Shown: positions 36,091 through 44,706 of the stretch, piece by piece
Numbering within the stretch: position 1 is the stretch's first letter
How the letters are laid out: every line of letters starts with the position of its first letter
Assembly (NCBI GenBank): GCA_018826515.1
Contig: JAHKAM010000061.1
Location: forward strand, 26,063 to 90,062
Source: Alphaproteobacteria bacterium
Lineage (GTDB): Bacteria; Pseudomonadota; Alphaproteobacteria; Caulobacterales; Caulobacteraceae
Reading direction: 5' to 3'
DNA: 64,000 bases
Made by a program: the position numbers and the translations under genes
Notes under the pieces: model-generated
What the model saw: only the letters and a program-made list of their open reading frames with translations
Database searches by the model: none
What the model was told of the DNA's origin: nothing

Positions 36091-37596
36091 TCAGGCCGCG
36101 GCCACCATGGCCGGGTCGGCATGCGCATGGGTATGTCTGGCGACGGCAGCCGCCTGAGGGTAGTCGCGACGGAAATGCCCGCCCCGGCTCTCGCGCCGCG
36201 CCAGCGCCGCCTCGGCGATCAGACGCGCTGCGACCAGCGGCAGGGCGCCGGGCGTCTCCGCCTCAAGCCGCGCGATGACGGCCAGCGCGTCCGTCAGCCC
36301 CGCCGCGTCGCGCACCACGCCCACGCCGTCGCTCATCGCCTCCCGCAGTGACTGCAGCGCATCGACCGACAGGTCCGGTGCGATCGGCGTCGAACGGGTC
36401 GCGCCGGCGCCGGATGTCTCCATCGCCGCCGCCCGTCCCGTCCGTCGTCCGAAGGCCGCGGCTTCCAGCAGGGAGTTGGACGCCAGCCGGTTGGCCCCAT
36501 GCACCCCCGTCGCCGCGCATTCGCCGACCGCGAACAGGCCCGGCAGACTGGTCCGTCCATCCGGCCCGGCGGCGATTCCGCCCATGTGATAATGGGCCGC
36601 CGCGGCCACCGGAACCGGGGTCTCGCGCGGATCCAGACCGGCCCGCATACAGGCGGCGAACACTGCGGGGAACTCCCCGGCCAGCTTCGCGCCGATAGCG
36701 CGGCAGTCCAGAAACGCCCCGCGTCCTTCAGCCCGCGCCGCGAACACCGCCCGCGCCACCACGTCGCGCGCCTGCAGATCGGCGTCCGCCGCCTCGCCGA
36801 GCAGGAACCGCCCGTCCCGGTCGATCAGCCGCGCGCCCTCGCCCCGCAAGGCCTCGGTGGCCAGCGGCATGGGGTCGAGGCCGACGTCGATGGCGGTCGG
36901 ATGGAACTGCACGAATTCGGGATCCAGTATCTCCGCCCCGGCAAGCCAGGCCGCCGCCATGCCCTCGCCCAGCAGGGCGGCGGGCGTGGTCGTACGGGCG
37001 AACAGTCCGCCCGCGCCGCCCGTAGCCAGCACCACCGCCGACGCCAGAACCTCCACCCGCCGGCCGTCCCGCTCGATAACGGCGCCGCGAACGCGGCCGT
37101 CCGCCTCCCGGATCAGGCCGCGCAGTCGCCCGTTTTCCCAGACCTCGATATGCGGCGCGGCGCGCACCGCCGCGATCAGGGCCGACAGGATGGCGCGGCC
37201 CGCGCCGTCGCCGCCGACCCGCGCGACCCGGGCCAGGGAATGGGCGGCCTCCAGACTGACCGCGAAACCGCCGGCGGCGTCGCGGTCGAACGGCGCCCCC
37301 AGCGACGCCAGCCACTCCACCGTCGCGCGGCCGTCTCCGGTCAGGATGTCCGTCGGCCCGGTCTCGACCAGACCGGCGCCGGCCGCCGCCGTATCGGCCG
37401 CGTGCAGGGTCGGCGCATCGTTCGCGGACAGGGCCGCCGCCACCCCGCCCTGGGCCCAGGCCGAGGAACAGGCCTCGAGCAGGGGCGCGGGCGTGATCAC
37501 CAGCACCTTGCGCGGTCCCGCTTCCAGCGCCGCCGACAGCCCCGCCAGGCCGCCGCCGATAATCAGCGGCCCGTCATGATGGAGGATGCGGCTCAA
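36091..37596 (-). CDS. nadB: L-aspartate oxidase
   Basis: A 501-residue FAD enzyme that oxidises aspartate to iminoaspartate for NadA. N-terminal GGGLAGLSAALEAGP binds FAD. Other motifs are SSAWAQGGVAAAL, ARVARVGGDGAG, VLATGGAGGLFARTT, EFVQFHPTAI and AAAHYHMGGI. The C-terminal GANRLASNSLLEA is also typical. No ATG is available. The likely start is TTG 37596, overlapping the upstream stop codon by 4 nt, which implies translational coupling. The protein is a little shorter than E. coli NadB. Confidence 0.94.
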   Translation of the reverse strand: MSRILHHDGPLIIGGGLAGLSAALEAGPRKVLVITPAPLLEACSSAWAQGGVAAALSANDAPTLHAADTAAAGAGLVETGPTDILTGDGRATVEWLASLGAPFDRDAAGGFAVSLEAAHSLARVARVGGDGAGRAILSALIAAVRAAPHIEVWENGRLRGLIREADGRVRGAVIERDGRRVEVLASAVVLATGGAGGLFARTTTPAALLGEGMAAAWLAGAEILDPEFVQFHPTAIDVGLDPMPLATEALRGEGARLIDRDGRFLLGEAADADLQARDVVARAVFAARAEGRGAFLDCRAIGAKLAGEFPAVFAACMRAGLDPRETPVPVAAAAHYHMGGIAAGPDGRTSLPGLFAVGECAATGVHGANRLASNSLLEAAAFGRRTGRAAAMETSGAGATRSTPIAPDLSVDALQSLREAMSDGVGVVRDAAGLTDALAVIARLEAETPGALPLVAARLIAEAALARRESRGGHFRRDYPQAAAVARHTHAHADPAMVAAA

Positions 37597-38456
37597 CCGC
37601 CGAGACCCAGATAGCCGCCGGCGATGGCCAGGGCGCCGGGCAGCGAACCGCCCGCCAGCGGCATCAGCGCCGCCACGCCCACCCCGACGCAGGCCACCGC
37701 CGCCGCCAGGAACAGGCCGACGCTCTGACCCGCCTCGCGACCGGTCAGCGGGCGTCCTTCCGGCCGCCAGGCGCCGCGACGCAGATGGCCGATCAGGGCG
37801 ATGGCGAGGAAGGCGGCCAGAATGAACCGGCCCGTCGTCACGCCCCAGAACACCACCAGCGCGCCGATCAACACCATGGCGCCGCGTTCGACGTTCGGAT
37901 GGATCCGCGCCAGCACAGGGCCCAGGGCCTTGGACCCGTCCAGCGGCGGCGCCGGGGCCAGGTTCACGAGGTTGATCAGGGCGATCACCGCCGCCCCCAG
38001 CAGCCACTCCGGTCGGTTCGTGGCGATGAAGCCGGCGAAAAAGGGAATCGCGGCCAGCAGGCCGAAGCCCGGCCCGGCCAGCGAGACCAGCACCCCGTCC
38101 CACTCGCTCTTCGGCAGCCGCTGGCTCTTCGCCACGCCGCCGAGGAAGGGGATGATGTAGATCTTCGCCGGCCCCATCCCGAGCCGGTTCATCGCCAGCA
38201 CATGGCCGTACTCATGGACGAACAGCCCCCAGATGGCGGCGACCGCGATCACCCAGCTCTGGCTGATCCACCAGATGAAGCCGCCCAGCAGCAGGGTCGA
38301 GACAATCGCCCAGACCGGATGTTGCCCCTTGTCCAGCGGCGGTTCGTCGGTGCGCGGCGGACCGCGATCGGCCACGGCCGCCTCGCGCACAGGCGCGGGC
38401 GTCCCGGGCTTGGGATCCCAGGGACCGGGGGGGCGGGGCGTCTGGCTGTCTGTCAT
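37593..38456 (-). CDS. Site-2 protease (M50) family membrane metalloprotease
   Basis: A 287-residue protein, start ATG 38456 (MTDSQTPRPPG). After a proline-rich soluble N-terminus come about six membrane helices. The zinc site is HEYGHVLAMNRLG (HExxH), with the third ligand in NLAPAPPLDGSKAL. That is the usual site-2 protease arrangement. FLGGVAKSQRLPKS lies between them. There are no PDZ or CBS domains. It sits between nadA and nadB, on the same strand and overlapping nadB. Its substrate, and any link to NAD metabolism, are unknown. Confidence 0.88.
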   Translation of the reverse strand: MTDSQTPRPPGPWDPKPGTPAPVREAAVADRGPPRTDEPPLDKGQHPVWAIVSTLLLGGFIWWISQSWVIAVAAIWGLFVHEYGHVLAMNRLGMGPAKIYIIPFLGGVAKSQRLPKSEWDGVLVSLAGPGFGLLAAIPFFAGFIATNRPEWLLGAAVIALINLVNLAPAPPLDGSKALGPVLARIHPNVERGAMVLIGALVVFWGVTTGRFILAAFLAIALIGHLRRGAWRPEGRPLTGREAGQSVGLFLAAAVACVGVGVAALMPLAGGSLPGALAIAGGYLGLGG

Positions 38457-38565
38457 CCCGACGACGTGGCCTTTTCCGACCGCAGCCACAAGGCCAGCAG
38501 GGCGAGAAGCCGCAGGGACTTCCGATCGACCGTTGCTGTGACGCGAACCGGGGGAACATAGTGCA

Positions 38566-39645
38566 TCAGATCAGCTCCACCGCCACATGATGGCGTGCCT
38601 TGATCATGTCATAGCGCGCCGGGACCGCGGGCGGCGGCAGGTCGACCATCCGCTGCACGGCCAGCCGCGCGCGTTCGGCGATATCCTCGGGCACGGTGAC
38701 CTCGAACTGCATGTTCAGCAGACAGTCGCGGATGTTCTCCAGCGTGATCCGCTTCATGTACGGGCACAGGTTGCACGGCCCGATGAACTGAACGTCGGGC
38801 AGGTCGCCGGCGACGTTCGAGGCCATGGAGCATTCGGTGATCATCACCACCTGCTTCGGCCTGCGGGCGGTCACATGGTCGATCATCGCCGCGGTCGAGC
38901 CGGCGAAGTCCGCGGCCGCCAGTACATCCTCCGGGCATTCCGGGTGGGCCAGGATTTCCGCGTTCGGATAGGCCGCGCGCATCTCGGCGATGTCGGCGGC
39001 GGTGAACCGCTCATGCACCTCGCAGCGGCCCTTCCAGGCGATGATGCCGACGGTCGTCTGGGCCGCGACGTTCTTCGCCAGGAACTCGTCCGGGATCAGG
39101 ATGACGCGGTCGACGCCCCACTCCTTCGCCGCCCATTCCACCACCTGCACCGCATTGGCGCTGGTGCAGCAGATGTCGGTCTCGGCCTTCACATCGGCCG
39201 TGGTGTTCACATAGGTCACCACCGGCAGGCCCGGATAGCGCTGCTTGATCAGCCGCACGTCCGCGCCGGTGATCGAGGCGGCCAGCGAGCAGCCGGCCCG
39301 CAGATCGGGGATCAGCACCGTCTTCTCCGGGCTCAGGATCTTCGAGGTCTCGGCCATGAAATGCACGCCAGCCTGGACGATGACCTTCGCATTCGACCGC
39401 GCGGCCTCCTTGGCCAGGCCCAGGCTGTCGCCGACATAGTCGCCGACCCCGTGGAAGATTTCGGGCGTCATATAGTTGTGGGCCAGGATGACCGCGTCGC
39501 GTGTCTTCTTCAGCGCATTGATCTCGCTGATCAGGGCCGCCTGCGCCGGCCACTCCATGGGCGTGACATGGTCCTTGACCTTGGCCCAGACCGGGGCGGT
39601 TTCCCGCGCCAGTTCCTTCGTCATTCCGAACGCGCCGTCCGCCAT
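38566..39645 (-). CDS. nadA: Quinolinate synthase
   Basis: A 359-residue [4Fe-4S] enzyme condensing iminoaspartate with dihydroxyacetone phosphate. Start ATG 39645 ([10 protein letters not shown]) with AGGGA upstream. Motifs are [40 protein letters not shown] (cluster Cys), [29 protein letters not shown] and [10 protein letters not shown] (cluster Cys). It heads the nad operon and has two matching palindromes immediately upstream. Confidence 0.97.
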   Translation of the reverse strand: MADGAFGMTKELARETAPVWAKVKDHVTPMEWPAQAALISEINALKKTRDAVILAHNYMTPEIFHGVGDYVGDSLGLAKEAARSNAKVIVQAGVHFMAETSKILSPEKTVLIPDLRAGCSLAASITGADVRLIKQRYPGLPVVTYVNTTADVKAETDICCTSANAVQVVEWAAKEWGVDRVILIPDEFLAKNVAAQTTVGIIAWKGRCEVHERFTAADIAEMRAAYPNAEILAHPECPEDVLAAADFAGSTAAMIDHVTARRPKQVVMITECSMASNVAGDLPDVQFIGPCNLCPYMKRITLENIRDCLLNMQFEVTVPEDIAERARLAVQRMVDLPPPAVPARYDMIKARHHVAVELI

Positions 39646-39656
39646 TTCGCATCCCT

Positions 39657-39675
39657 TTTGCTCGATTTGAGCAAA
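39657..39675. promoter_or_regulatory. Candidate nad operator, proximal copy
   Basis: The 19-mer TTTGCTCGATTTGAGCAAA is a near-perfect palindrome (TTTGCTC / GAGCAAA). It ends 12 nt before the nadA start and touches the ribosome-binding site. It matches the distal copy at 39724 in the TGCTC..TTT.AGCA core. Position and symmetry suggest repressor binding. A NadQ-type regulator is my inference. Confidence 0.65.
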
Positions 39676-39723
39676 TCGACGACCCAAAGAACGGCCCCCA
39701 ACGGTGGAAGCCTGTCGCCGACT

Positions 39724-39742
39724 TATGCTCACTTTTAGCATA
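39724..39742. promoter_or_regulatory. Candidate nad operator, distal copy
   Basis: The 19-mer TATGCTCACTTTTAGCATA sits 67 bp (centre to centre) upstream of the proximal copy. The inverted arms extend to CTTATGCT / AGCATAAG. It shares 14 of 19 positions with the proximal site. A spacing of roughly six helical turns would allow cooperative binding on one face. Confidence 0.65.
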
Positions 39743-39805
39743 AGCAGGGACAATCTAGGCGGATGGCGGCGAATTGCAAGCCCGGAACGAGGTCGCCCGC
39801 GCAGG

Positions 39806-40651
39806 CTAGCGAGCGGGCAGGGTGACCAGATAGTCGATGATGGTGGTGGAAGGCACGCTGGTGAAGACCACCTTGCCGTCCGGGGTCGCCCCGTTGAGAG
39901 CGTACATTTGCCCGCCCTCCATCCGCCGCAGCGTCCGTGCGGCGTCGGGCGCCGTCGCGGCCGCCGGCAGGTCAAACCGACAACCGGTCAGCTTCAGATC
40001 CTGCAAGACGCAGCTGATCTGGAGTTCGGCAACCGGCAGCTGCGGAACCGCCGGACCCGTCGGCGCCGCCGGCTCGGGCAAGCCTGCGCGCGCGCCACGC
40101 CCCCGCGGGCGCTCGCGTGGCGGCGGTGCATCCGGATCGCGGAAGCTGATTTCGGCGCGGCCTGCCCGGCTCAGCTGGTCGCGGTCGTCCGCCAGGTCCC
40201 AGCCACAGGCCGACAGAACCCGGTCCAGGTTGGCCGACTGGGTCGGCAGGTCGAAATTGGTCCGCAACGCGCGCGGGGCGCCGTCCACGGTGCGCACCGA
40301 ATACAGGCCGCCGCCGCGCATGAACCGGATGTCGCGAGCGGGTACGGTGCTCATGAGAATGCCCGGCTGCGGCCCGGGAGCCCAGGCCTGGAGGTCGGCG
40401 CGGCCGTCCGCGCGCCGCGCCTGCACCTCAAGCCCGCCCACGCCCGCCGGCATGCCGATCAGGGCAGCGGACAGCGCCCGATCCCGGCACTGCACCACGA
40501 TGGCCACGCCCGCGTCATAGCGGACGGCGGCGACCGTCTGGTTCAGGCTGGGCTCGTGCTGGAATTCCCAGTCGTCGTCGTCCTGCGCCATGGCGGCGGT
40601 CGGCCCTGCGCAGGCGAGCGCGCAAAGCGCTGCGATCAGCGTCACTCTCAT
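39806..40651 (-). CDS. Secreted hypothetical protein
   Basis: A 281-residue precursor with a signal peptide ([16 protein letters not shown], cleavage near AMAQ). The mature protein begins with acidic [12 protein letters not shown]. Three Cys in the mature part could form disulfides. A Pro/Arg-rich linker ([15 protein letters not shown]) splits it in two; the C-terminal half ends near [12 protein letters not shown]. No known domain is recognised. It is divergent from the outer-membrane protein gene and downstream of nothing obvious. Confidence 0.65.
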   Translation of the reverse strand: MRVTLIAALCALACAGPTAAMAQDDDDWEFQHEPSLNQTVAAVRYDAGVAIVVQCRDRALSAALIGMPAGVGGLEVQARRADGRADLQAWAPGPQPGILMSTVPARDIRFMRGGGLYSVRTVDGAPRALRTNFDLPTQSANLDRVLSACGWDLADDRDQLSRAGRAEISFRDPDAPPPRERPRGRGARAGLPEPAAPTGPAVPQLPVAELQISCVLQDLKLTGCRFDLPAAATAPDAARTLRRMEGGQMYALNGATPDGKVVFTSVPSTTIIDYLVTLPAR

Positions 40652-40792
40652 GGTCTTGCTCCCCAGCATCCCGACGCCAGATGACGCCAGACCGGCCGAG
40701 GGTGGTCAAGCCCCTGCGCGCGCCGCCGACATGAGAAACGCGATCTTAACCGGAGCAGTCTGGAACGGTTCCTCATCCTCCGGAGACACCCC

Positions 40793-41461
40793 ATGCGCCT
40801 GATCCCCGCCGCGGCGGCCGCCCTGCTCCTGTCCGCCGGCCCGGCACTGGCCCAGTCGTCGGAACCCGGCGTCGCCGTGGGCGCCACAGCAGGAACGTCA
40901 GGTCTCGGTCTCGACGTTCAGGTCAAGCTCGGCCCGATCTTCACCCTGCGGGGGTCGCTCGACCGGCTGAGCCACAGCGCCGACGAAAGCTATGACGGCA
41001 TCGACTACAGCGGCGACCTGACCTTCGACACCGTCGGCGGCTTCATCGACATGCACCCCCTGGCCAACGGCTTCCTGATTTCCGGCGGCGCCTATGTCGG
41101 CGACCGCGATATCGCCCTCGCCGCCACGCCGACCGGGCCGGTGGACATCGGCGGCCAGACCTACACGCCCGGCCAGGTCGGCACGCTGAACGGCGCGGTC
41201 AAGCTCAGCGGCGTCGCGCCCTTCGTCGGCATCGGCTGGGACGACACCTTCTATCGCAGCGGCCGCTGGGGGTTCCGCGCCGTCGCCGGCGTGGCCTGGA
41301 GCGATGCGCCCGAAGTCGCCCTGACCTCGACCGGCGGCAGCCTGTCCAACGACCCGACCTTCCAGGCCCGCCTTCGCGACGAGAGCCAGGACATCACCGA
41401 CGAGGTCGAGGGATACGGCCTGTTTCCGATCCTCCAGGTGGGCCTGAACTACAAATTCTGA
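40793..41461 (+). CDS. Outer-membrane beta-barrel protein (OmpW-like size)
   Basis: A 222-residue precursor. A signal peptide (MRLIPAAAAALLLSAGPALAQ) is followed by alternating amphipathic strands and turns (VQVKLGPIFTLRGSLDRLSH, FVGIGWDDTFYRSG in outline). The last strand ends VGLNYKF, a C-terminal Phe typical of BAM substrates. This fits a small eight-stranded barrel. CGGAG precedes the ATG. Function unknown, and close homology to OmpW itself is not established. Confidence 0.75.
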   Translation: MRLIPAAAAALLLSAGPALAQSSEPGVAVGATAGTSGLGLDVQVKLGPIFTLRGSLDRLSHSADESYDGIDYSGDLTFDTVGGFIDMHPLANGFLISGGAYVGDRDIALAATPTGPVDIGGQTYTPGQVGTLNGAVKLSGVAPFVGIGWDDTFYRSGRWGFRAVAGVAWSDAPEVALTSTGGSLSNDPTFQARLRDESQDITDEVEGYGLFPILQVGLNYKF

Positions 41462-41465
41462 AGGC

Positions 41466-41987
41466 TCAGGCGCCGCGCTCGTGGTCGAGCAGCCAGCGCT
41501 TTCGTTCCAGGCCGCCGGCATAGCCGGTCAGGGTCCCGTTGGCGCCGATCACCCGGTGGCACGGCACGATGACGGCGATCGGGTTCTGGCCGTTGGCGAG
41601 GCCGGCGGCCCGCACCGCCCTGGGCGAGCCGATCGCCGCGGCCAGTTGGCCATAGCTGCGCGTCTCGCCCGCGGGGATGTCCCTGAGCGCCGCCCAGACC
41701 GTCCGTTGGAAGGCCGTGCCGCCGGTTTTGACCGTCAAACCGTCGAGGGCGGTCAGGTCGCCGCCGAACCAGCCCTCGACCGCACGCCGCACCCGGTCCG
41801 GCGCCCGTCCTTCAACCACCACCGCCCCCGGCGCATGTCGGGCCAGCAGCCGGCTCATCCGGTCTTCATAGTCGGCGAAGTCCAGCGCCCGCACGGCGCC
41901 CTCGCCGTCGGTGACCAGCAACACCTCGCCCACTGGCGTGGCGATCCGGTCCAGGGTCAGGGATTCAGGCTGCGCGCTTGGCATCAT
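41466..41987 (-). CDS. ogt: Methylated-DNA-protein-cysteine methyltransferase
   Basis: A 173-residue suicide repair enzyme for O6-alkylguanine. The active-site motif PCHRVIG has acceptor Cys143. The helix-turn-helix region contains YGQLAAAIGSPRAVRAAGLANGQNP in outline, with the arginine finger. ATG at 41987 or 41984; GGAG upstream fits the second better. It overlaps the Ada/AlkA-like gene by 23 nt on the same strand, so the two are coupled. Confidence 0.95.
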   Translation of the reverse strand: MMPSAQPESLTLDRIATPVGEVLLVTDGEGAVRALDFADYEDRMSRLLARHAPGAVVVEGRAPDRVRRAVEGWFGGDLTALDGLTVKTGGTAFQRTVWAALRDIPAGETRSYGQLAAAIGSPRAVRAAGLANGQNPIAVIVPCHRVIGANGTLTGYAGGLERKRWLLDHERGA

Positions 41988-43068
41988 CTCTCTCCATCAG
42001 GTCCCCGGCGGCGAGTCCGGCCAGCGCCAGATGCAGCGCCCCATAGGCCCGCCACGGCCGCCACGCTTCAGCGCGCGCGGCCAGGGTTTCATTGCTGAGG
42101 CGGTCGTTGGGCGCCTCGGTCCCCTCGTCGATCCAGTCGCCCGGCAGCCGCAAACCCGGCCGCGCCGCCACCAGCGGTTCCAGCGCCGCGTCCGCCGAAA
42201 GGTCGCGGCCGATGGCCTCGGGATCCGCCGACAGGTCGAACACCCGCCGCACCCGCGCCAGCACACCCGGCAGGGCCTTCAGATCATCCGCCTCGACACA
42301 GACCGAGATCCGTCCCGCCTCCGCCGGCTCGACCGTGACAGCGCCGTCGGCCCCGTCGACATCCCGCGTGAGACCCCGCGACCAGCGCCGCCCCTCGACC
42401 GCGTCGCCGCGCGCCGTCAGGGCGGCGAACATCGTCTCCCAGTCATAGGGCGGTCGATACGACAGGCTCAGCCGCACCCCGCCCGCATGCGCGCGCTCGC
42501 CGCGCCGGCGCAGGGCCGACGGCGGCCGGTCGTACAGGGCCTGGAAGGTCTCGTTGAACCGCCGCACGCTGCCGAAGCCCGAGGCCAGCGCCACCTGCGC
42601 CATCGACAGGTCGGTCTGGTGGATCAACGCCTTGGCCAGCAGCACCCGCCGGGTCTGGGCCACGCTGACCGGCGCCGCGCCCAGATGCTGGCGGAACAGC
42701 CGCCGCAGGTGCCGCTCGCCGACGCCCAACCGCCCGGCCAGTCCGTCGACATCGCCTTCATCCAACGCCCCTGCCTCGATCAGGGCCAGGGCCCGGCTGA
42801 CCGTGTTCGAGGTGCCGCGCCACGCTCCCATGTCCGGCGCCGTCTCCGGCCGGCAGCGCAGGCAGGCCCGGAACCCCGCCTCCTCCGCCGCCGCCGCCGA
42901 GACCACGAAGACCATATTCTCCCGCTTCGGCGTCCGCGCCGGACAGACCGGGCGGCAGTAGATGCCCGTGGTCTTCACACAACCGAAGAAGCGGCCGTCG
43001 AACCGCGCGTCCCGCGTCAGCACGGCGCGATAGCAGGCCTCCTGATCCAGTTCGCCGGCGCTTTCCAT
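41965..43068 (-). CDS. Ada-type methyl-sensor/AraC regulator with AlkA N-domain but no glycosylase domain
   Basis: A 367-residue protein. The Ada zinc domain has C38, C42, C69 and C72 (YCRPVCPAR and ACLRC), the same numbering as E. coli Ada; C38 would accept methyl from DNA phosphotriesters. An AraC HTH pair follows (LAGRLGVGERHLRRLF, MAQVALASGFGSVRRFNETF). Then an AlkA_N fold starts SLSYRPPYDWETM. The usual HhH-GPD domain is missing. The text jumps at about residue 313-325 from LRLPGDWID to the terminal ARAEAWRPWRAYGALHL. With downstream ogt it forms a split Ada system. Confidence 0.88.
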   Translation of the reverse strand: MESAGELDQEACYRAVLTRDARFDGRFFGCVKTTGIYCRPVCPARTPKRENMVFVVSAAAAEEAGFRACLRCRPETAPDMGAWRGTSNTVSRALALIEAGALDEGDVDGLAGRLGVGERHLRRLFRQHLGAAPVSVAQTRRVLLAKALIHQTDLSMAQVALASGFGSVRRFNETFQALYDRPPSALRRRGERAHAGGVRLSLSYRPPYDWETMFAALTARGDAVEGRRWSRGLTRDVDGADGAVTVEPAEAGRISVCVEADDLKALPGVLARVRRVFDLSADPEAIGRDLSADAALEPLVAARPGLRLPGDWIDEGTEAPNDRLSNETLAARAEAWRPWRAYGALHLALAGLAAGDLMERDDAKRAA

Positions 43069-43148
43069 GGCTGCAGAATGATCGCTGCGGCCGTCGAAGT
43101 CTCGCGGTTTTCGGACATGGGCGTGCCGGGCCCGCCGGGAAGGAATGC

Positions 43149-44249
43149 CTACCCCCGCGCCAGCCGCCACAGATTGGCGACGATCTTGAACGCCAGGCTG
43201 ATCGCCGAGACGGCCAGCACCCAGACCATCACAACCGACAGGGTCCCGGCCACGCCCTCCAGATCTCGCGCGCCGTCGCCCAGTCTGGCGAGGGTGTCGA
43301 GGTTCAGCATCGACCAGTCGCCGCCGATCCGCGCCGTCTCCTCGCCCCGCGTCAGGGTGAACCAGTGCCCGGCCTCGACGATGGCCCAGGTCAGCCACAG
43401 GCCGCCCCCGGCAAGGACGATCTGCGCCGCCGCCCGCGCCCGGAGTGCATACGGCCGGACCAGACTGGCCAGATCGACGGCCATCTGGGCGAAGGCGTAG
43501 AGCAGGATCGGCCCGAACAGGATCGACCAGATCGGCGCCCCGCTGACCGCGGCGTCCTGCCCGCGCAGCTGGACTGACATCAGGCCGGGAAACTGCAGCA
43601 CCCCGATCCACCACAGCACGAACATGCCGACCGCCAGGAAGGAGAACAGATGCTCCCCGCCCGGCCAGGCCTTCGCGCGGGTCCGGGGCATCCAGGTCGC
43701 CTTCGCCGTTTCAGTTCCCGCGATCGAGGCGCCCCAGGTCGCCGGGTCGGACAGGCCCAGCGCGCCCAGATCCTTCACCCGCCAGTTGGTCAGGAACGAC
43801 GGCCGGATCCCCTGATGCTCGAAGATCGCCGCGGCCAGGGTCGCCGCCCCGATCAGGGTCAGCCCGGCGCCGAAGAAGCCATGAAACGCCTGGGCGATCG
43901 CCTGCCCCGCATCGTCCGGTCCGCCGATCAGGCGGATGAACAGGGTGATGGCGTAGACCGCCCCCAGCACCATCAGCCCCGCCTTGACCCCGAACAGCCA
44001 GTAGGGAAACAGCTCCGGCCCCACCAGCGAGTCCGGCCCCTTGCGATAGCGGGCCGCCACGACCAGCGGATGGCCGATCTCGCGCAGGATCGCTTCCTGC
44101 TCGTCCTCGGTCAGGGCGCGGCCCAGGTCCTCCTCCTTCGCCTCGAACCGGCTCAGGATCAGGTCGCGCAGCTCGGCGACGATGTCGGCCCGTTCGTCCT
44201 GCGGAAGTTGCGCGGCGACGGCGTTCAGATAGCGGTCGATCAGGTCCAT
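43149..44249 (-). CDS. Membrane protein with N-terminal HAAS-type domain
   Basis: A 366-residue protein. The first 75 residues are a charged helical domain (DRYLNAVAAQLPQDERADIVAELRD in outline, then LTEDEQEAILREIGHPLVVAARY), the HAAS/DUF1700 pattern. About seven membrane helices follow. Such proteins are typically encoded with a PadR regulator, as here (25 nt downstream of padR on the same strand). They are thought to relay membrane state to PadR control. Exact role unknown. Confidence 0.75.
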   Translation of the reverse strand: MDLIDRYLNAVAAQLPQDERADIVAELRDLILSRFEAKEEDLGRALTEDEQEAILREIGHPLVVAARYRKGPDSLVGPELFPYWLFGVKAGLMVLGAVYAITLFIRLIGGPDDAGQAIAQAFHGFFGAGLTLIGAATLAAAIFEHQGIRPSFLTNWRVKDLGALGLSDPATWGASIAGTETAKATWMPRTRAKAWPGGEHLFSFLAVGMFVLWWIGVLQFPGLMSVQLRGQDAAVSGAPIWSILFGPILLYAFAQMAVDLASLVRPYALRARAAAQIVLAGGGLWLTWAIVEAGHWFTLTRGEETARIGGDWSMLNLDTLARLGDGARDLEGVAGTLSVVMVWVLAVSAISLAFKIVANLWRLARG

Positions 44250-44273
44250 GGCTTTTCCCCTTCAGCCCGAAAA

Positions 44274-44603
44274 TCAGAGAATCTTGTCGAGCGAGGCGTT
44301 GATCCCCCGCCACTCGTCGGTCAGCGCGGCCAGCATGGCGACGCCCCCGGGCGACAGGACGTAGAAGCGTTTCTTCCGCTTCTCCTCCTCGCGCCATTCG
44401 CTGTTCAGCAGACCCTGGCTCTCCAGCCGGCGCAGCAGCGGATAGAGGGTCGATTCCTCCATCTCCAGCCCGTCAGCGGCGAGGGCCTGACGCAGGGTGT
44501 AGCCGTAGCGCTCGGTCCTCAGACAGGCGAGCACGGCCAGCACCAGCGACCCGCGCCGCAGCTCCAGCCGCATCGATTCATAGAGGTCCGGATCGAGGCT
44601 CAT
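44274..44603 (-). CDS. PadR-family transcriptional regulator
   Basis: A 109-residue winged-helix protein from ATG 44603 (MSLDPDLYESMR). Typical PadR text: RGSLVLAVLACLRTERYGYTLRQAL, then MEESTLYPLLRRLESQGLL and the wing KRKKRFYVLSPGG. The C-terminal helix would dimerise. It is expected to repress itself and the HAAS membrane gene. A complex inverted repeat lies just upstream. Confidence 0.9.
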   Translation of the reverse strand: MSLDPDLYESMRLELRRGSLVLAVLACLRTERYGYTLRQALAADGLEMEESTLYPLLRRLESQGLLNSEWREEEKRKKRFYVLSPGGVAMLAALTDEWRGINASLDKIL

Positions 44604-44618
44604 CCCGCTTCCCTGCAT

Positions 44619-44663
44619 CTCACATAGTGTGTGACACACAGTGTATGCCGCATACTGTGTGAG
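44619..44663. promoter_or_regulatory. Inverted-repeat operator between padR and mscS
   Basis: Outer arms CTCACATAGTGTG (44619) and CATACTGTGTGAG (ending 44663) are complementary with small mismatches. Within them GTGTGTG meets CACACAGTG around 44628-44643. It begins 16 bp upstream of the padR start. Self-recognition by PadR is the simplest reading. Confidence 0.6.
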
Positions 44664-44706
44664 GGAGTCAAGCGGAACCCTGAACCGGTCCGGACGCTAT
44701 GCGCAC

